Assembly (NCBI GenBank): GCA_025618425.1
Contig: CM046847.1
Coordinates: 11,120,468-11,184,467, forward strand
DNA length: 64,000 bases
From: Heliocidaris tuberculata
Taxonomy: Eukaryota; Echinodermata; Echinoidea; Camarodonta; Echinometridae
Direction: 5' to 3'
Part shown: in pieces, positions 46,142 through 57,994 of the stretch
Layout: each line of letters begins with the position of its first letter
Numbering within the stretch: the first letter of the stretch is position 1
Translations under genes and position numbers: made by a program
Notes under the pieces: model-generated
The model's database searches: none
Told to the model about the DNA's origin: nothing
The model's input: the letters and a program-made list of their open reading frames with translations, nothing else

Positions 46142-46672
46142 AATTAATGTATGTACATTATGTTCTGGCTATGCATACCTCTTAACAAGTGAATGTAATA
46201 TTTCATTACGAGGCAAAGGATATACCATTAAATGCATGACGAAAATGGCTGACCAACTATCCTTTGACACAGCAAGCAAATTTATTGAGTCGCTGACTGA
46301 CTGGAACTTTCGTAAGATGCTGCGCAGTTTCTCTTTATTGTTCAAGCAGTTTTACATCACTGCAGGCATTTATCGTCATTGCTGCTGAATTCCCAAACAC
46401 CAAACTCCTAAAAAGGGGTGGCTGAAACACTACCAACAATCACCACACCCAAAAAATGACTTCTCCAGTGATGTTGATGATGTCCATGAGAGGTTAACCC
46501 TTTGCCTGCAGGGAACTGGGTGGTTCTTGTTTTAAGCCTATGGGTATAAGATAATTCAGTGGTGAATGGATCGACATGTAGATCACTCCATTATGCATCA
46601 TCTCATTATGAAGAGTTTACATCACATGATCGTGATGAGAGCATGGAGGAAAGAGTGTTCAATGGCTTCAGA

Positions 46673-49517
46673 CTACCGGCTATCCTCCGGGAAGTCCTGT
46701 ACCTTGCGATGAACTTGGCGTAGATACTGCTGTTGTTTGTAGAATACCTTCAGGGCACCCTTGATAGCGACAAATGCTATACCACCCTGTGGATTAAAAA
46801 AACAGGGAAAGAAGGATACATGAAATGAACCCTACTGTGACCATGCATGCAGCTAAACAGGAGAAACTGTAGTGAAATAGTGGTGAGAAACATGTCATAG
46901 CTTTAGAACTTTCCACAACATTAAGAGAACTCAAATCGTGTGATACAATAAACTCCATCTGTTTGCATCAAACACAAAAAAAAATGTTGTTACCACGGCA
47001 ACGCAGTTTCGACACATTCCAAAAATATGTCTTGCACATCTTCATTCCAAGAACAATGTGTGAGCCTAATTTCATGAGCATTGCTTGAAAAATGAGTAAG
47101 AAATTTGATCCGCAAGATTTCCCAATGATTTATTGCCATAATATGCCGTTGCCATGCTGTTGCCAATGCAATGCAGTTTCCGACACATTCAAAAAATATG
47201 TCTTGCACATCTTCACCACAAGACCAATGTGTGTGGCGAATTTCATGAGCACTGCTCGAAAAATGAGGAAGTAGTTCAATGCGCAAGATCAGCAACGGAC
47301 CGACCGCCCGCTGACCCGCCCACCCGACCGCCTGCCCCGATTCCTACGCTGATTCCTATATACCCCCTTCAAACTTCGTTTGGCAGGGGTATAATTAGTG
47401 AAATATTTGTTCTCATTTAAAAGGTCTTTCCAAGTCTTAAACATATACGATATTCCGTAACAGTTATTCACAAAGAAGCTTCATTTACAACTTGACGCAA
47501 TCCCCACAAGTAAGGAAACTCATCACATTCCCTCATGTGAACATCTGTGGTATAAATGGAATTTGAGGTCTTGGTTACCTCTAGAGAAATATACTCACCA
47601 ATATTGTTCTCTGTAGATTTGAAGTTAACGTGCTAAACATCAGCTTCCCACACATGGTAGCAATAGTTGGAAAGATGAGCGCACCGCAGAGAACGCGGGT
47701 GGCTGAGATGGGATCAGAAATAGGCTGCGGCTCCGTGGGGACCCTCGGAACGATCGGCGTCTTTACGCTCTCCTCCGGAAAGAGGTAATTCCAAAAGGGC
47801 AACTTGGGCGAGTGCTTGCGCCACAGTCGCAGAACGTAGTCCTCCCATCGCACCATCTTGCCCAGGATGAGCATGACGGGGATCGTGGGGAGGCCGATGA
47901 GGAGGAAGAGGGGGTCTGCCCGTTCCATTACATCGAGTCCTTCTTTGTGTCCTAGCACTTGCATTACGGTGACAGCGCCGTAGGTGACGGCTGTCCAATA
48001 CACTGATCCTACAACGATGCCTCCCGCTGCGAATGGGCAAACCTTGTAGATAAACCTGTCCACTAGGTCTAAGATGTATACGATAGGACCTGTAAGATAA
48101 GGAGGAGAGATCTGAAATCATTCAAGGTCATTGTTCAGAAATGGTTCAAGTATCACAAACTATCCTTTTTAATATGTGACTTCGTTTTGATCCCATCAAT
48201 GCATGATCGGAAATGAGAAAGTTCTTTTTTATACTTCACAGGTAATTTCAGGTAACGACTGTATCAATCATCTATGTATTGTATGTATGTATGTATGCTT
48301 TTGAAATTCAATCAAATTTTGAATCATTGAATTATCAATTAACTCTTTAGTATGTGGACATTTATCAAAAAATAAAATTGCATCATGCTTGGGGGGGGGG
48401 GGCACCTATTTAGCATTTCTGCTTTTGTGTTAAGTGATTCAGGAGCCAACGTGTCTTCATCAATGGTCTTGTTTTTTTCACTGGAGGGGATTCTTATAAA
48501 TGAGCACTCACCAAGCTCAGGGTATGTGATAGAATATTCTGCATTGCACTGAGGACACATCACTTTAGCCATGCTGTTACCGCGCTGCTTCTCATCGATC
48601 CAGCGTTGCAGACACATCTGATGAACCCATTTCGTCGTTCCACGGCAGCGGCACGGCCTGACCCACTCGGCTGATCGGTCATCTTCAATCGTAGCAAAGC
48701 AAACCCAGCAGGTTCTTCTGCAAGTAATGACAACATTCATGAAAAGGTTCCTATTATAACAGAAGTCCATGAGGGGGTAATGACAGCAGAAGTTTACAGA
48801 TATTCTCATGCCATTGGCATTTCTTCCTCTGCCATAAAGGATTATGAAGGCCTGTGTTCCAGTACAGAATAAGGCGAGTTATTGTTACATTGGCTCAACT
48901 GGCCTTTTGAAGTGGACGATAAGCTTAAGTGGCCCAAGTACAAGTGGATCACATTGTGTAAAGCTTTTTAACTCACAAAAAAACGTGCTATTTTAACTGT
49001 CTTAGGCAATTTCATTTTATTCTGCATACCTTTCCAATGGGTTTCAACCTAATTCACTTTGAGCTTAGCATCCAAATATCTAAATACTCAATTGTTTGGA
49101 TTGGGTCTCAAAAGATTTTCATGTTCTATTTCCTATCATCAATAATGTAATTCAATAAACCATATGAAAAGATAGAATAACAAGGAAGATGGGAGTTTTA
49201 ACTACATGTATGATGATGATATTAATAATCATATAGGCAATAAACTTAGTCTCAAAACCCAGCACTGAGGAATTAATAGATAAAAACTAAGGTAAAAACA
49301 GTTCTAATCAATGCAGTACTTAGAAAATGCTGCCCATTTCTATAATCAAAGAAAGAAGATTCCAAAGTGTCAACAAGTCCCTCATCCCAACTTAAAGTGT
49401 GTTACAAATGAAAGATTTGAGAAATCATATCTCCCACACTGACCTGTCATCAATACTGTTGGGTCTTGTTAGAGGCTTTGGAGCACATTCTTCCATTGTT
49501 GTTGTATAACTAGTCAT
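46673..49517 (-). CDS. MARCHF5: Membrane-bound RING-CH E3 ubiquitin ligase MARCHF5
   Basis: Four coding exons on the minus strand: 49517-49444, 48717-48512, 48089-47599 and 46786-46673 (stop TAG). All introns are GT-AG with matching phases, giving 294 residues (human about 278). The first exon opens at acceptor TTCCTTTCAG (exon start 49,542), so a 5' non-coding exon lies upstream; a second ATG at 49,496-49,494 would give 287 residues. The C4HC3 RING-CH zinc ligands are C28, C31, C47, C49, H57, C60, C79 and C82. Four hydrophobic segments follow (about 111-138, 153-171, 223-245, 255-273), with the highly conserved HKEGLDVMERADPLF loop between the first two. In animals this enzyme sits in the outer mitochondrial membrane and ER and ubiquitinates fission, stress and signalling factors. 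Homology is unmistakable along the full length. Confidence 0.95.
46990..47400 (+). repeat. Dispersed repeat with internal tandem units and a terminal hairpin
   Basis: Two direct ~140-bp units (about 47,000-47,110 and 47,165-47,275) share GCAGTTTC(C)GACACATTC, AAAATATGTCTTGCACATC and AATTTCATGAGCA. A degenerate CGACC/CGCCC run follows (47,298-47,340), then TATACCCCC..AAACTTCGTTTGG..GGGGTATAA, a hairpin at 47,359-47,395. That hairpin end is very common in marine invertebrate genomes (recognition). It lies in MARCHF5 intron 3. Confidence 0.7.
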
Positions 49518-49596
49518 TACCTGTTCTTTCCCTGTATAAACTCTGAAAGGAAATCAAGCAGCAAAGTATAGTCAAGAATTGTAAAATTCCGAACAG

Positions 49597-49735
49597 ATTG
49601 TATTACCGAACGTGTACTGTTAAGCGCCTAAAATGGGTTTTCATACGCGTGGGATTACGCGTATGAAAACCACACTATTGAAACAAAGGTTGTCTCTTTT
49701 TTCTCATAGGTTTCACACGTTCGGAAATACAGTAC
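49597..49735. mobile_element. Palindromic MITE with perfect 15-bp central hairpin, beside MARCHF5 exon 1
   Basis: Outer ends ATTACCGAACGTGTAC and CACACGTTCGGAAATAC are inverted. The centre GGTTTTCATACGCGT / ACGCGTATGAAAACC (49,636-49,671) is perfect with a 6-base loop. It lies about 55 bases upstream (in transcript direction) of the exon start at 49,542, so it is in the last part of the 5' intron. The CpGs in the stem are intact. Confidence 0.65.
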
Positions 49736-49739
49736 CTTT

Positions 49740-50260
49740 TTCAAGGGACCAAAACGCCGCGTCGTTGGGAAGGGGTTCACTCGGAAGGGAATATCGTATT
49801 AAATCTACATTGTCTTTTTAAAATTCTATCAACTTCTTTTTCTGCAGGACTTTGAGCATTCATTATGTAAGTTTGACAGATATCCGTTTGATATTTTATT
49901 TGCTATCGTTGATTTTCTGAAAAGTGTTCGGACACTGGATCCACTACCATATCATTATCATGGATCATGAAAATCTATTTTGCAATAATTTCAAGGCATT
50001 TGGTAACATAAAATTTCTGATCTCAAATTATAAAATAGTTTGAAGCTTGTAACAAGGGTGAGAGGAACCTGCTCTTACACCAGTATTATACTTTATAGAC
50101 CCTTTATTAAGAATGGAAACATAATAATTGATATTCTTTCAATTCTTGTTTTATTCTGCCTTCCCTCTTTTCTTGTTATCTTGTGTTTTGCAACACATAC
50201 CTTTAAATAGTTTTGCTTCTTCTTCCTCTTGTCCTCTTTCCGTAGATTTCCTTTTTCTTC
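49740..50260. other. Non-coding stretch upstream of MARCHF5 exon 1
   Basis: No exon is supported. A short CpG-rich piece at 49,752-49,790 is the only compositional feature. Confidence 0.35.
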
Positions 50261-50265
50261 TCCTC

Positions 50266-50295
50266 CTAAGCCTAAGCCTAAGCCTAAGCCTAAGT
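50266..50295. repeat. (CCTAAG)n hexamer array
   Basis: Five tandem CCTAAG units. In the other strand this is TTAGGC-like, a telomere-type hexamer variant, here as a short interstitial array at the end of a pyrimidine-rich stretch. Confidence 0.75.
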
Positions 50296-50724
50296 TCAAG
50301 TTGTAGACCTACCTAGATCTACATTACTTCATTCATTTTTTTTCTCAGTCTTGAGTCATATGTTCTTTTTCTTTTTCACTTTTCAACTTTCTTCTATTTG
50401 ATCTTTCGAGATATTGACGGTCTGTAACATTTGAACTCATGCAAAATATGGACTGTGGACACATGAACAAGTTTTGAAAATGTTTTGAGAAGCCTCAACA
50501 ACAAATTTCCAAAATACTGAAATTGAGCCTGTCATTAGATCTTACTAATGAGTAGACCCTAGCATGTTTATCATAGCAGCCTGGCCTGGATCCACCTACT
50601 ACTAGTATAGTGAACGCGCGCGCGGACATTCAATATTCACTATTCTGATAAAACAAAACACGCAACGAACAGGAACTTTCATCCTTATTAGAGCAATCGG
50701 TATTCATGCAAAAAACGAGTCAAA

Positions 50725-51530
50725 ATGATGTAAAAAGGTCTTATTTCAGATATTTTATTCTCAATCCTCAAAATGTTATCTTTCACGTCAAAACTCCTGA
50801 ACTGCGTGTAAAATGAATGAGTGCGCAGGCATGGGTACCATTGTTTTTTGAATGCTGAAAAGACACGGCCGCCGTTTCTTGTGAAAATGGCATTGTTCTT
50901 GCTCTAATTTGGATGAGATTTTTTGCAAACTTAGTCTTTAGAATATCAGGAATAATATAAAACTAAGCTTTAAAGGCATTGATTAACTTTGCCCAAGATT
51001 GAAAAAAAAAAATCACTGTTCCAGCTAATGCTGTAATCATAATTGCAAACCTTTAGCTCAGACAGGAATCGCCTGAGTTTTATAAGCTGATCAGTCGTTT
51101 ATATATCAAGATATTTACGATTAAACATTGATGTCGGGATAGAGTACAACCGAACCCTAAAGAACTCTTACGGTTGGCATACCTCGCTCTATCACAGAAT
51201 ACCGTACGGGCTGGAAACCCGCTCTGAAATCGCCAAGCGCTGGTGCTTGGTTTTTGTGACTGCAGCGCAGCGAAGAAGCCGAGCGACTTGCGCTAGCGAT
51301 TGATCGCGATTTTCTCTTTTTTAGGATAGTAAACGGGTTCCATTTTCTCTCATACTTTCACATATCCTTAATTATATATGTAGTTAGAGGACTGCACACA
51401 ATTCACTGGCATTTGAGCTGATTTTACAATTTTTCACAAAGTTAATCAATCACTTTAAAGGAATATTGGAGAAATTCTTGTTCATTTTCAGGTCAAATCT
51501 TAGGTGCGCAGACAAAGGGCTTCCCATCAT
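50725..51530 (+). repeat. Dispersed repeat R1, copy split by MITE H1
   Basis: 50,725-50,975 and 51,461-51,530 together correspond to one continuous R1 copy (compare 22,482-22,800 in the opposite orientation). The break is filled by the H1 element with duplicated CTTTAAAG on both sides. Confidence 0.75.
50976..51452 (+). mobile_element. hAT-like MITE H1, copy B (intact)
   Basis: Termini GCATTGATTAACTTTG and CAAAGTTAATCAATCA are inverted apart from mismatches. It is flanked by the 8-bp duplication CTTTAAAG at 50,968-50,975 and 51,453-51,460. The intact R1 copy has a single CTTTAGAG there. At 477 bp it is the length of copy A without its insert. The CpG-rich centre (51,120-51,310) can form a GATAGAG/CTCTATC stem. 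Confidence 0.82.
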
Positions 51531-51982
51531 ACTCATTCTTTTTGGCGAACGTAAATGATAATCTCGTTGCTCAGTCACACCAAAAGTTCGGCGCACTGAA
51601 CGCGTCGCATTGCGCATATTTGCGGGGTGCGTAGCTTTACCTTTAGGACCCCCTGACCATAAGCAAAATTTACTTGCTCTCATTCTCACTCAGTCTCACT
51701 CTAGTCACCATGTGCCCAGAGGCAGAGCCAGGCCCAAGACATTCTTACTGATCCCCAATTCAGTCACACATCACATCGATCCTACCAAACATCCAATTAA
51801 TAACCTCGCATAAGTGTGAGTGACCAAATATTAGAAAACGATAAGTGGCCATCTCGTGAAGCTACCGGTCATCGAGTGTGTACACACACACTGCCATGTA
51901 TTACACGCAATAAACTGCATGTACAAAGTGAATGCAGGGTGGCTTATTTCACGAGAATGCCCGACAATTGACACGACTGACA
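51531..51982. other. Non-coding stretch with repeat remnants
   Basis: AACCTCGCATAAGTGTGAGTG at 51,804-51,824 matches the end of the duplicated unit at 25,315-25,335. No exon is recognised. Confidence 0.4.
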
Positions 51983-52247
51983 ATGACATTGGGTGATTTC
52001 AAGTTCGGTGTTGGTGTTGGTGTTGGTGTTGAGAGCGTGAATTGGGCTGCTGATTCTAGCCCCAACACCGAATTCGGGTTTATAAAAATAATACCAATTA
52101 CATGACTGATCATCTGATAGCTCAACACCTAGTGAAGTCAATCCCAGCACCAGCTTCATTTCAGGTTCGGTGTTGTGGCTGGTGCTAGTTTTGCCCCAAC
52201 ACCAACACCAGCTTTCAACACCGAACTTGAATTCACCCATTGTGATT
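51983..52247. mobile_element. Inverted-repeat MITE with GGTGTT minisatellite
   Basis: Left CATTGGGTGATTTCAAGTTC and right GAACTTGAATTCACCCATTG are inverted. Next to each lie GGTGTT / AACACC tandem hexamers. Internal TTCGGTGTTG words also occur in both directions. About 265 bp, no coding frame. Confidence 0.7.
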
Positions 52248-53196
52248 GTTAAGAAGATACCAAACACCAGGTGAACACAGTCACAATATTAATCATTATT
52301 AATAACCATGATAACCAGATAACGTTCATCAGTGTTCATGAAACTTGAACTTGAAGTTGAAAATGACTTACTGTCTTAGTCAACTTAGATTTGGTAGTAA
52401 AAATACCCCTAGAATTCACAGCATACTCGTTGGTATCAACTAGATCAGTCGATCGGGCATTGTCGGGTGAAGTGCAGTTACATTGACCTTAGTTAATGAT
52501 TTCCACACCTAGCTTCACTTTGCTGTAGCAAACCTCGGCTAGCGTTAACTATATTATGAATTACACAGTCGCCATATGTAATGAACACATACCTAGTGTA
52601 GTATACCGCGCGCTGGATGATTCGCCCAACCAGCACTCAGATCAGTTGTTGTAGAGTGAATCGACTCCATTGCATTATGAATGTAGTGAGATCGTGAGAG
52701 AGAGAGAGAGCAAAGGGGAACTCGAGAGGGTTAATCCAATAATTACAAGTGACCCTCAATATTTGTAAAAAGAGAAGAGATTTTTACACTATCAACCCCA
52801 AGTTTAACACGAAAGAATGTGAAATGTAGGTAGAAAAACATTCATTTTCAAACAATTTTTTTGAAAAGAAGGTTCAGATTATAATTAAGAAAAAACACTA
52901 AACATCTATGTCAGAAAAAAATTGCTGACAAGGAAAAATATATATATTTTCCCTAAAATATTAACGAAAATGGCTTTGACAAGAGAAGCAAGAAAAAGAG
53001 GAAGCAGATCAGCTTAAACTTGAGTCAGAATATCTGTATACTTTATGATATTGGTTATCTTGGGCCTGAACAGTTGCGTTCCCTATACCCGGCAGTTTGG
53101 GAGCTAGGTGGAACTGCGGCTCTGATAATAGCTATGGTATTCCTTTTGTTTATCTCACCACACACACAATTGTTTACTGTGCATACTTGCTAACAC
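52248..53196. other. Non-coding stretch between MARCHF5 and NELFA
   Basis: May include the MARCHF5 upstream promoter: a modest CpG-bearing piece (ACCGCGCGCTGGATGATTCG at 52,604-52,623) precedes AT-rich sequence, and an AGAGAGAG run lies at 52,696-52,710. No initiation motif is evident and no exon can be placed. Confidence 0.3.
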
Positions 53197-53306
53197 CAGG
53201 GGCGGTTCCAGGATTTAAAAAAAAAGGGGGGGGCACAAAATTAATGTCCGAAACTTTTTTCCAGAGAAGCGAAAAAAAAAAAGAAAAAAAAAAAAAGAGG
53301 TTATCA

Positions 53307-53344
<38 letters not shown>

Positions 53345-53449
53345 GGGGGGGGGGTCCAGTTTTCCCGGTTATCAGCTCTAAAGGGGGGGGGGGAGGAACA
53401 AAGTATATCTTTCTTTCAAGGTAGGGCACGGGCCGGAATTGGCCCCCCC

Positions 53450-53481
<32 letters not shown>

Positions 53482-53500
53482 GCCATTGACCGAGATCATG
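53197..53500. repeat. Low-complexity poly-G/poly-A/poly-T cluster
   Basis: GGGGCGGTTCCAGGATTT precedes runs of A, T (about 34 at 53,310-53,343), G and then A (about 29 at 53,452-53,480). This looks like a degenerate transposon 3' part expanded by slippage. Overlapping F/G/K-rich frames are artefacts. Confidence 0.7.
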
Positions 53501-54848
53501 AAGTTTATCAAAATCATAGCACCATATTCTTAATTAAGGCGGGAGGGGGAAACCCATACCTCGGAAAATATGCACTTTACATTGTCATTATGTCATAGCG
53601 ACCAATCTTCTTTGAAAAGTAAGAATATTCATAAACCAGAATATGGATGAGGAAAGTGTACCTTCTTAATTTCAATGCTTGGTTTAAAATGAATTTTTTT
53701 ATATATCGCTAAGTTCGTTAGATGAATAAAATTGAGTGCACAGTAATATCAAAGACATATACCTTGAATTTGACCTAAATACATTTTTAAATTGAGAACG
53801 TGCCAGAAAATGTACCACCAAATATAACAATGTGAAAATTTGTCCAGAACTATGACTGAAAGGCTAGGGATAGAGGCGCCCCCTACCCGGCCCCGGTGCC
53901 CTTCAAAGGCATCACACTGTTTAGGCTTTGAGTGCCCTAAAATGCAACGTTTCACTATTTAAAAATGGATAAATCTTCTCCCTCGGTCTCTATATCATCG
54001 ATTGATGGTCTCTGATACATAGCTCCTTCTTTTTTGTATGATCTGCATAGGCAGGGATTCCATGTGCATATATACAAGATGTAGAGTAATAGAGCCTTTA
54101 CAACGAAATTCGTAGTCAGGAATATAAGGGGGATGGCCTGTACGCAAGTCCCTGGAAAAGGTTCAAGCGGGTCACCCCCCCCCCCCAAAAAAAAATAATA
54201 ATAATAAAAAAAAATTATGATATCATCGAAGAACTCATTGTCCAAAAGACTTTATGCCTTGCCAAAACCCCCATTATAAGACAATGAGAGAAAAGGTGTG
54301 GACGCTAATATCAGACTTTGATTAGCCTCAATTACATAAGGCTCTAAATTTACTATTAGAGCGCGCCATTAGAAAAACTAGAAAATAAAAAAGCTTCCGA
54401 ATCATGGAAGGGGGGGGGGGGGGGGGGGTGACGCAGACGCTCTTTTGTTTAAGTTATTTTCAGTGAAAGCAACAGTCTATACAAAATGAAAATATTATAC
54501 AATCATGAATACAGTGTAAACAGAAACTTTTACAATTTAACAGTAAATCTATACGTATATGGACAAAATGTTTACATTCATGGAAGAACAAAAAATTACA
54601 CATACATGTACTTGCAATTCACTTAAAATCTCAGCTTACTTGAATAATACAGAAACCATATAATATAAATGAAAATATACCTTTACGTATCTGGAAAAAA
54701 GGATACATTCATGGAAGAACGAAGAATTCATACAACTGAAAATATAATTTTGATAAATATATAACTGTTCCTTTTATATGTTTTTTTTCACTGAAAGAAA
54801 AATTTATAAAATATAAAAAGGAGGAAAAAAAGAGGAAAAAATGCAATA
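53501..54848. other. Intergenic stretch, no gene seen
   Basis: Contains C/A runs at 54,173-54,190 and a poly-G tract at 54,411-54,428. About 54,495-54,600 and 54,615-54,725 share CATTCATGGAAGAACRAARAATT and ATATACNTTTACGTAT-type words, a small diverged direct duplication. Confidence 0.45.
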
Positions 54849-54872
54849 TGAGACAGAGAGAGAAAGAGAACT

Positions 54873-54925
<53 letters not shown>
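54849..54925. repeat. (GA)n microsatellite
   Basis: Pure (GA)n from about 54,879 to 54,921 with GAGAGAAAGAGAAC on its left. The serine/leucine frames on the other strand are artefacts. Confidence 0.9.
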
Positions 54926-56182
54926 ACAGACACACCCGCACTCCCAACCATAGCTCCCAACACAATACCTCACCCCTTCCACCCCCCCCCTCCCCACCCC
55001 AATCCCTGAGCGCTCCCCTCCGCACTCCGTGACTTTCAATAAGCGAGAGAATCTGCAGACAACCAATGTCATAACCAAAGCAATGTCCCTTGGGAGGGAA
55101 GGAAGTACAATCCATTTAAAGTTCTTAATTAACATATTCTATCAATTGCAGTTCGCATCCAAAAGACTCCTCCCTTCATACGAAATGATCTATTGCCATC
55201 TTTTTTTCTTCAACTTGATTTCCGATCAATTCTCTATATAGCTTCCTTGCTGTTAGGAAGTATATTTCTCTTCCTGCATTGAAATATTAAATATTTTCTC
55301 AACAATATTACATGATTCAATAAATACATTTTTCCCACATCGCCCAAAGTCACATCAAATAATTGCTAGATTGCTAGAGCTTCCTCGAATGTCGCCTCCC
55401 CCCCCCCCCTGCCCCGCTCTCCTGGCTCATAAAAAAATAATATATACTGATCTACCTCTTCATTCACTCTTCAGTGTTGGCAAGTATGCATGTGTTCTAT
55501 TCAACAAAATCAGTGGCGATCCTGGGGATGCATAGTGTCCGGCCTGATCAAACAATACTTTTTGACACTACCTTTGTGCCCCGTAGATCCACTATTATAT
55601 TGTACCCGACTAGCACCTGGATTTAAATTTAAAAAAAATACTTCCATGCTTCTTTTATCTCTCAATATAGGATGTGTTTGGGGCCGCTGGGGAGCCTGCC
55701 TTTTAGGCAGAATCAGGGGGTGGGAGGTGGGCCCACTGATCTTTTTCCGTAGAGATCAGTTGGTAGGCCCCTTATATCCCTTGGATCCACCTCTCGGACT
55801 CCCCAAAGCACCCTACCCTTAAGTCCTTACCATTATATTGACCTTATCCTATTATCCCCTCCAACTACCCGGTACCATGCAATATAGATTTCCTAGAAAG
55901 GGAGGGTGAAACAGAGTGTGCTTGGATACTTACTTCGCCCAGGAAAGAATCTGCTTGACAAAACTCGTACTTCCCTAGTTATCTTTGCCCAAAAGCATGA
56001 CATCTTCAAAACTTTTATATAATATAAACCAAGGCCTAGTTGCTAATAAAAGATGAAAAGGGTTGGAAGCTATAGTCTAAATATTAGCAAAATAGAAGAG
56101 ACAAGAAATTAACAAAAATTTGAGGGTGCGCGATAACCCATGGGGGGGGGGGGGGGGGGTGTCAACTATTACATTTGTAAAT
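54926..56182. other. Flank upstream of NELFA, probable promoter region not resolved
   Basis: C-rich pieces at 54,970-55,020, a poly-C at 55,398-55,409 and a poly-G at 56,142-56,158 (just 25 bases before the NELFA start codon) are seen. There is no convincing TATA box or exon. The 5' UTR start of NELFA is not placed. Confidence 0.35.
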
Positions 56183-56395
56183 ATGGCGACTGTTAGGGAC
56201 AGCGACACCAGTCTTTGGTTGCACAATAAACTCGGTGATAATGATGATCTTTGGTCTGGGATTACGAGTATAAGCACCCAGTTACACCAGGATGTTTTGA
56301 GGAATACACATGACTGTTTTCAAACCCTCCACCCCACTGTAAAACTTAAACTTTTGATGGCGATTCTCCATATGCCTCTGCGAAAAGTTGAAGAA
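56183..56395 (+). CDS. NELFA: Negative elongation factor A (NELFA), first coding exon, partial
   Basis: The exon starts at an ATG in AAATATGGCG and ends at the donor GAAGAA/GTGAGT, phase 0, encoding the first 71 residues. The N-terminal stretch (RDSDTSLWLHNKLG, then VKLKLLMAILHMP) is nearly collinear with the start of animal NELF-A, in its N-terminal domain that binds NELF-C/D. NELF-A is a subunit of the NELF complex, which binds RNA polymerase II in the nucleus and holds it in promoter-proximal pause. No second exon occurs before 64,000, so intron 1 is at least 7.6 kb. The frame is open upstream of the ATG across the poly-G tract, but the homologous start is this methionine. Confidence 0.9.
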
Positions 56396-56478
56396 GTGAG
56401 TATTGTGGTCCCATGTATTCAATGTTCTGATGTGTGGAATTGCAGAAGTTGTCTTTTTGTTGACACTATATTAGGCCT

Positions 56479-56700
56479 ACATGTACAAGCTTATCTGAAG
56501 ATAACCTTGTACTCAGACTAGCTCTTTTATGGGTGAATAGGCTTCAATAGCTATTGTGTGTATCAGCAGGCCCTTTTCCAGGCTAGATCATACAGGAGAG
56601 GAAAATAATTAGAGGGTCTACTTAACATGCTTAAAATTTCACTTTCAATTCTGAATCCCCTAATTTGTGGCACAGTAAGAGTGGAAGAGTCCATAAATCT
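56479..56700 (+). repeat. Unit U, copy 1, left of the 6.1 kb insertion
   Basis: ATGTACAAGCTTATCTGAAG through GTGGAAGAGTCCATAAATC matches 62,929-63,135 almost base for base, with a ~20-base segment (GGGTCTACTTAACATGCTT) present only here. It lies at the 5' end of NELFA intron 1. The rest of its tandem unit (V) continues at 62,820. Confidence 0.85.
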
Positions 56701-57994
56701 GGGGCCTGTTTCTCGAAACCGTCATATGTCTAAGTTCTTGACTAAGTCAGCGCTAGTTCTCTAGTTGTCCGCTACGTGTTTCACGAAGCCGTCTTTACCT
56801 AGCTATACGAGCTCTGTGGCTTATCAATCTGGTACTGGCCACAGAGCTATACAGCCCATGCCATATAGGCGCTCGGAGGCACCTGTAAACACAGAAATAC
56901 TATGCCTCATAATCACCCATTCCCACGCACGGTGAACCTTGCAAACCACCCTCGGTGTTTGCTGTGGTGGTTCTGAACATATTCTAACGTAAAAGTAAAA
57001 AATCCAAGTACAGTAAAGAGAGTAAATTTCATAAAATTAGGCAGGGGTGACAGGATTCGACTTACCTTCCGCATGATCCCGTGAGAATGATATTAGCATG
57101 AGAAACGATGACCTCTTGCCGTAGCCGGCGCGGGGTCAGCACAGAATGTGCTGTATATGATCGAAGAGCATGTTGTGTAATGCTGAGATGTTGTGACGGC
57201 AGATGCTAAATTTTACAGTGATAATTGCTTCATGATACCGCCATCTACATTGTTCGAAAATATATGTAGCTACTGTATTGATGTCACTTTTTGCTCGACA
57301 TCATTGTCTTTATATGACAGGAAATTTAGGAGGGCTGACTCGGGGGGCGTTGCTAGAATATTTTAAATGGGGGGCGGGGGGGGGGGGGGGGGTGTCACAC
57401 CGAAATTTGCCGACAAAAATGCTGCACCACTAATTTTTCTCCACCCCACAACAAATAATAAAAGAAAATCGCAGATGTAGAGATCTTGACAATTCTCGCA
57501 AGGGGGGGGGGGGGGGGGGGGGGGGAGGAGGGCTGACACTTTTTGCCCGAATATCAACTTTTCAATTATTTTTTTATTTTTTTATTTTTTATTTTTTTTT
57601 GGGGGGGGGTATCTTTTGGTAGTGAAAATAAATGCAAGGAAGTTACAGACATAATTTACATAATTATCCGGGAACCTGCCCATATGTGGATACTAATTCT
57701 GGCACCTCGCTGCCCGAGTGGGATTTGCCCAAATGTCAGAACTTTCAGAACCCTCCGGGAGGGGGGGGGGGGGGGGGGGGCTGCAGCCCGTTGTCGAAGC
57801 GGGATGCCTTTTTTTTGCCACTTTTTTCATTCTTTTTCTTTTCTTTCTGTTTTTGTTTCGCTTTTTCTGATTCATCTTAAATTGAAAAGACCTCAAAAAC
57901 AACGTCTTGCAGACATAAAACGTTGTTCTCATAATTATACTCATTGGCAATAGATTCATGAAATACGAAAATAAGAAGATAATACATTAAATCA

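Noticed and set aside
48339..48511. Extension of the MARCHF5 RING exon past its donor, and N-terminal extension above 48,717
   Set aside because: Homology to MARCHF5 stops exactly at the GTGAGT donor and the CAG acceptor; the extra residues are intron read-through.
57543..57953. 136-codon frame, with a mirror frame of 143 codons at 60,136-60,567
   Set aside because: They are the same sequence in the two inverted arms of the foldback element, run through poly-G and poly-T tracts, and show no domain.
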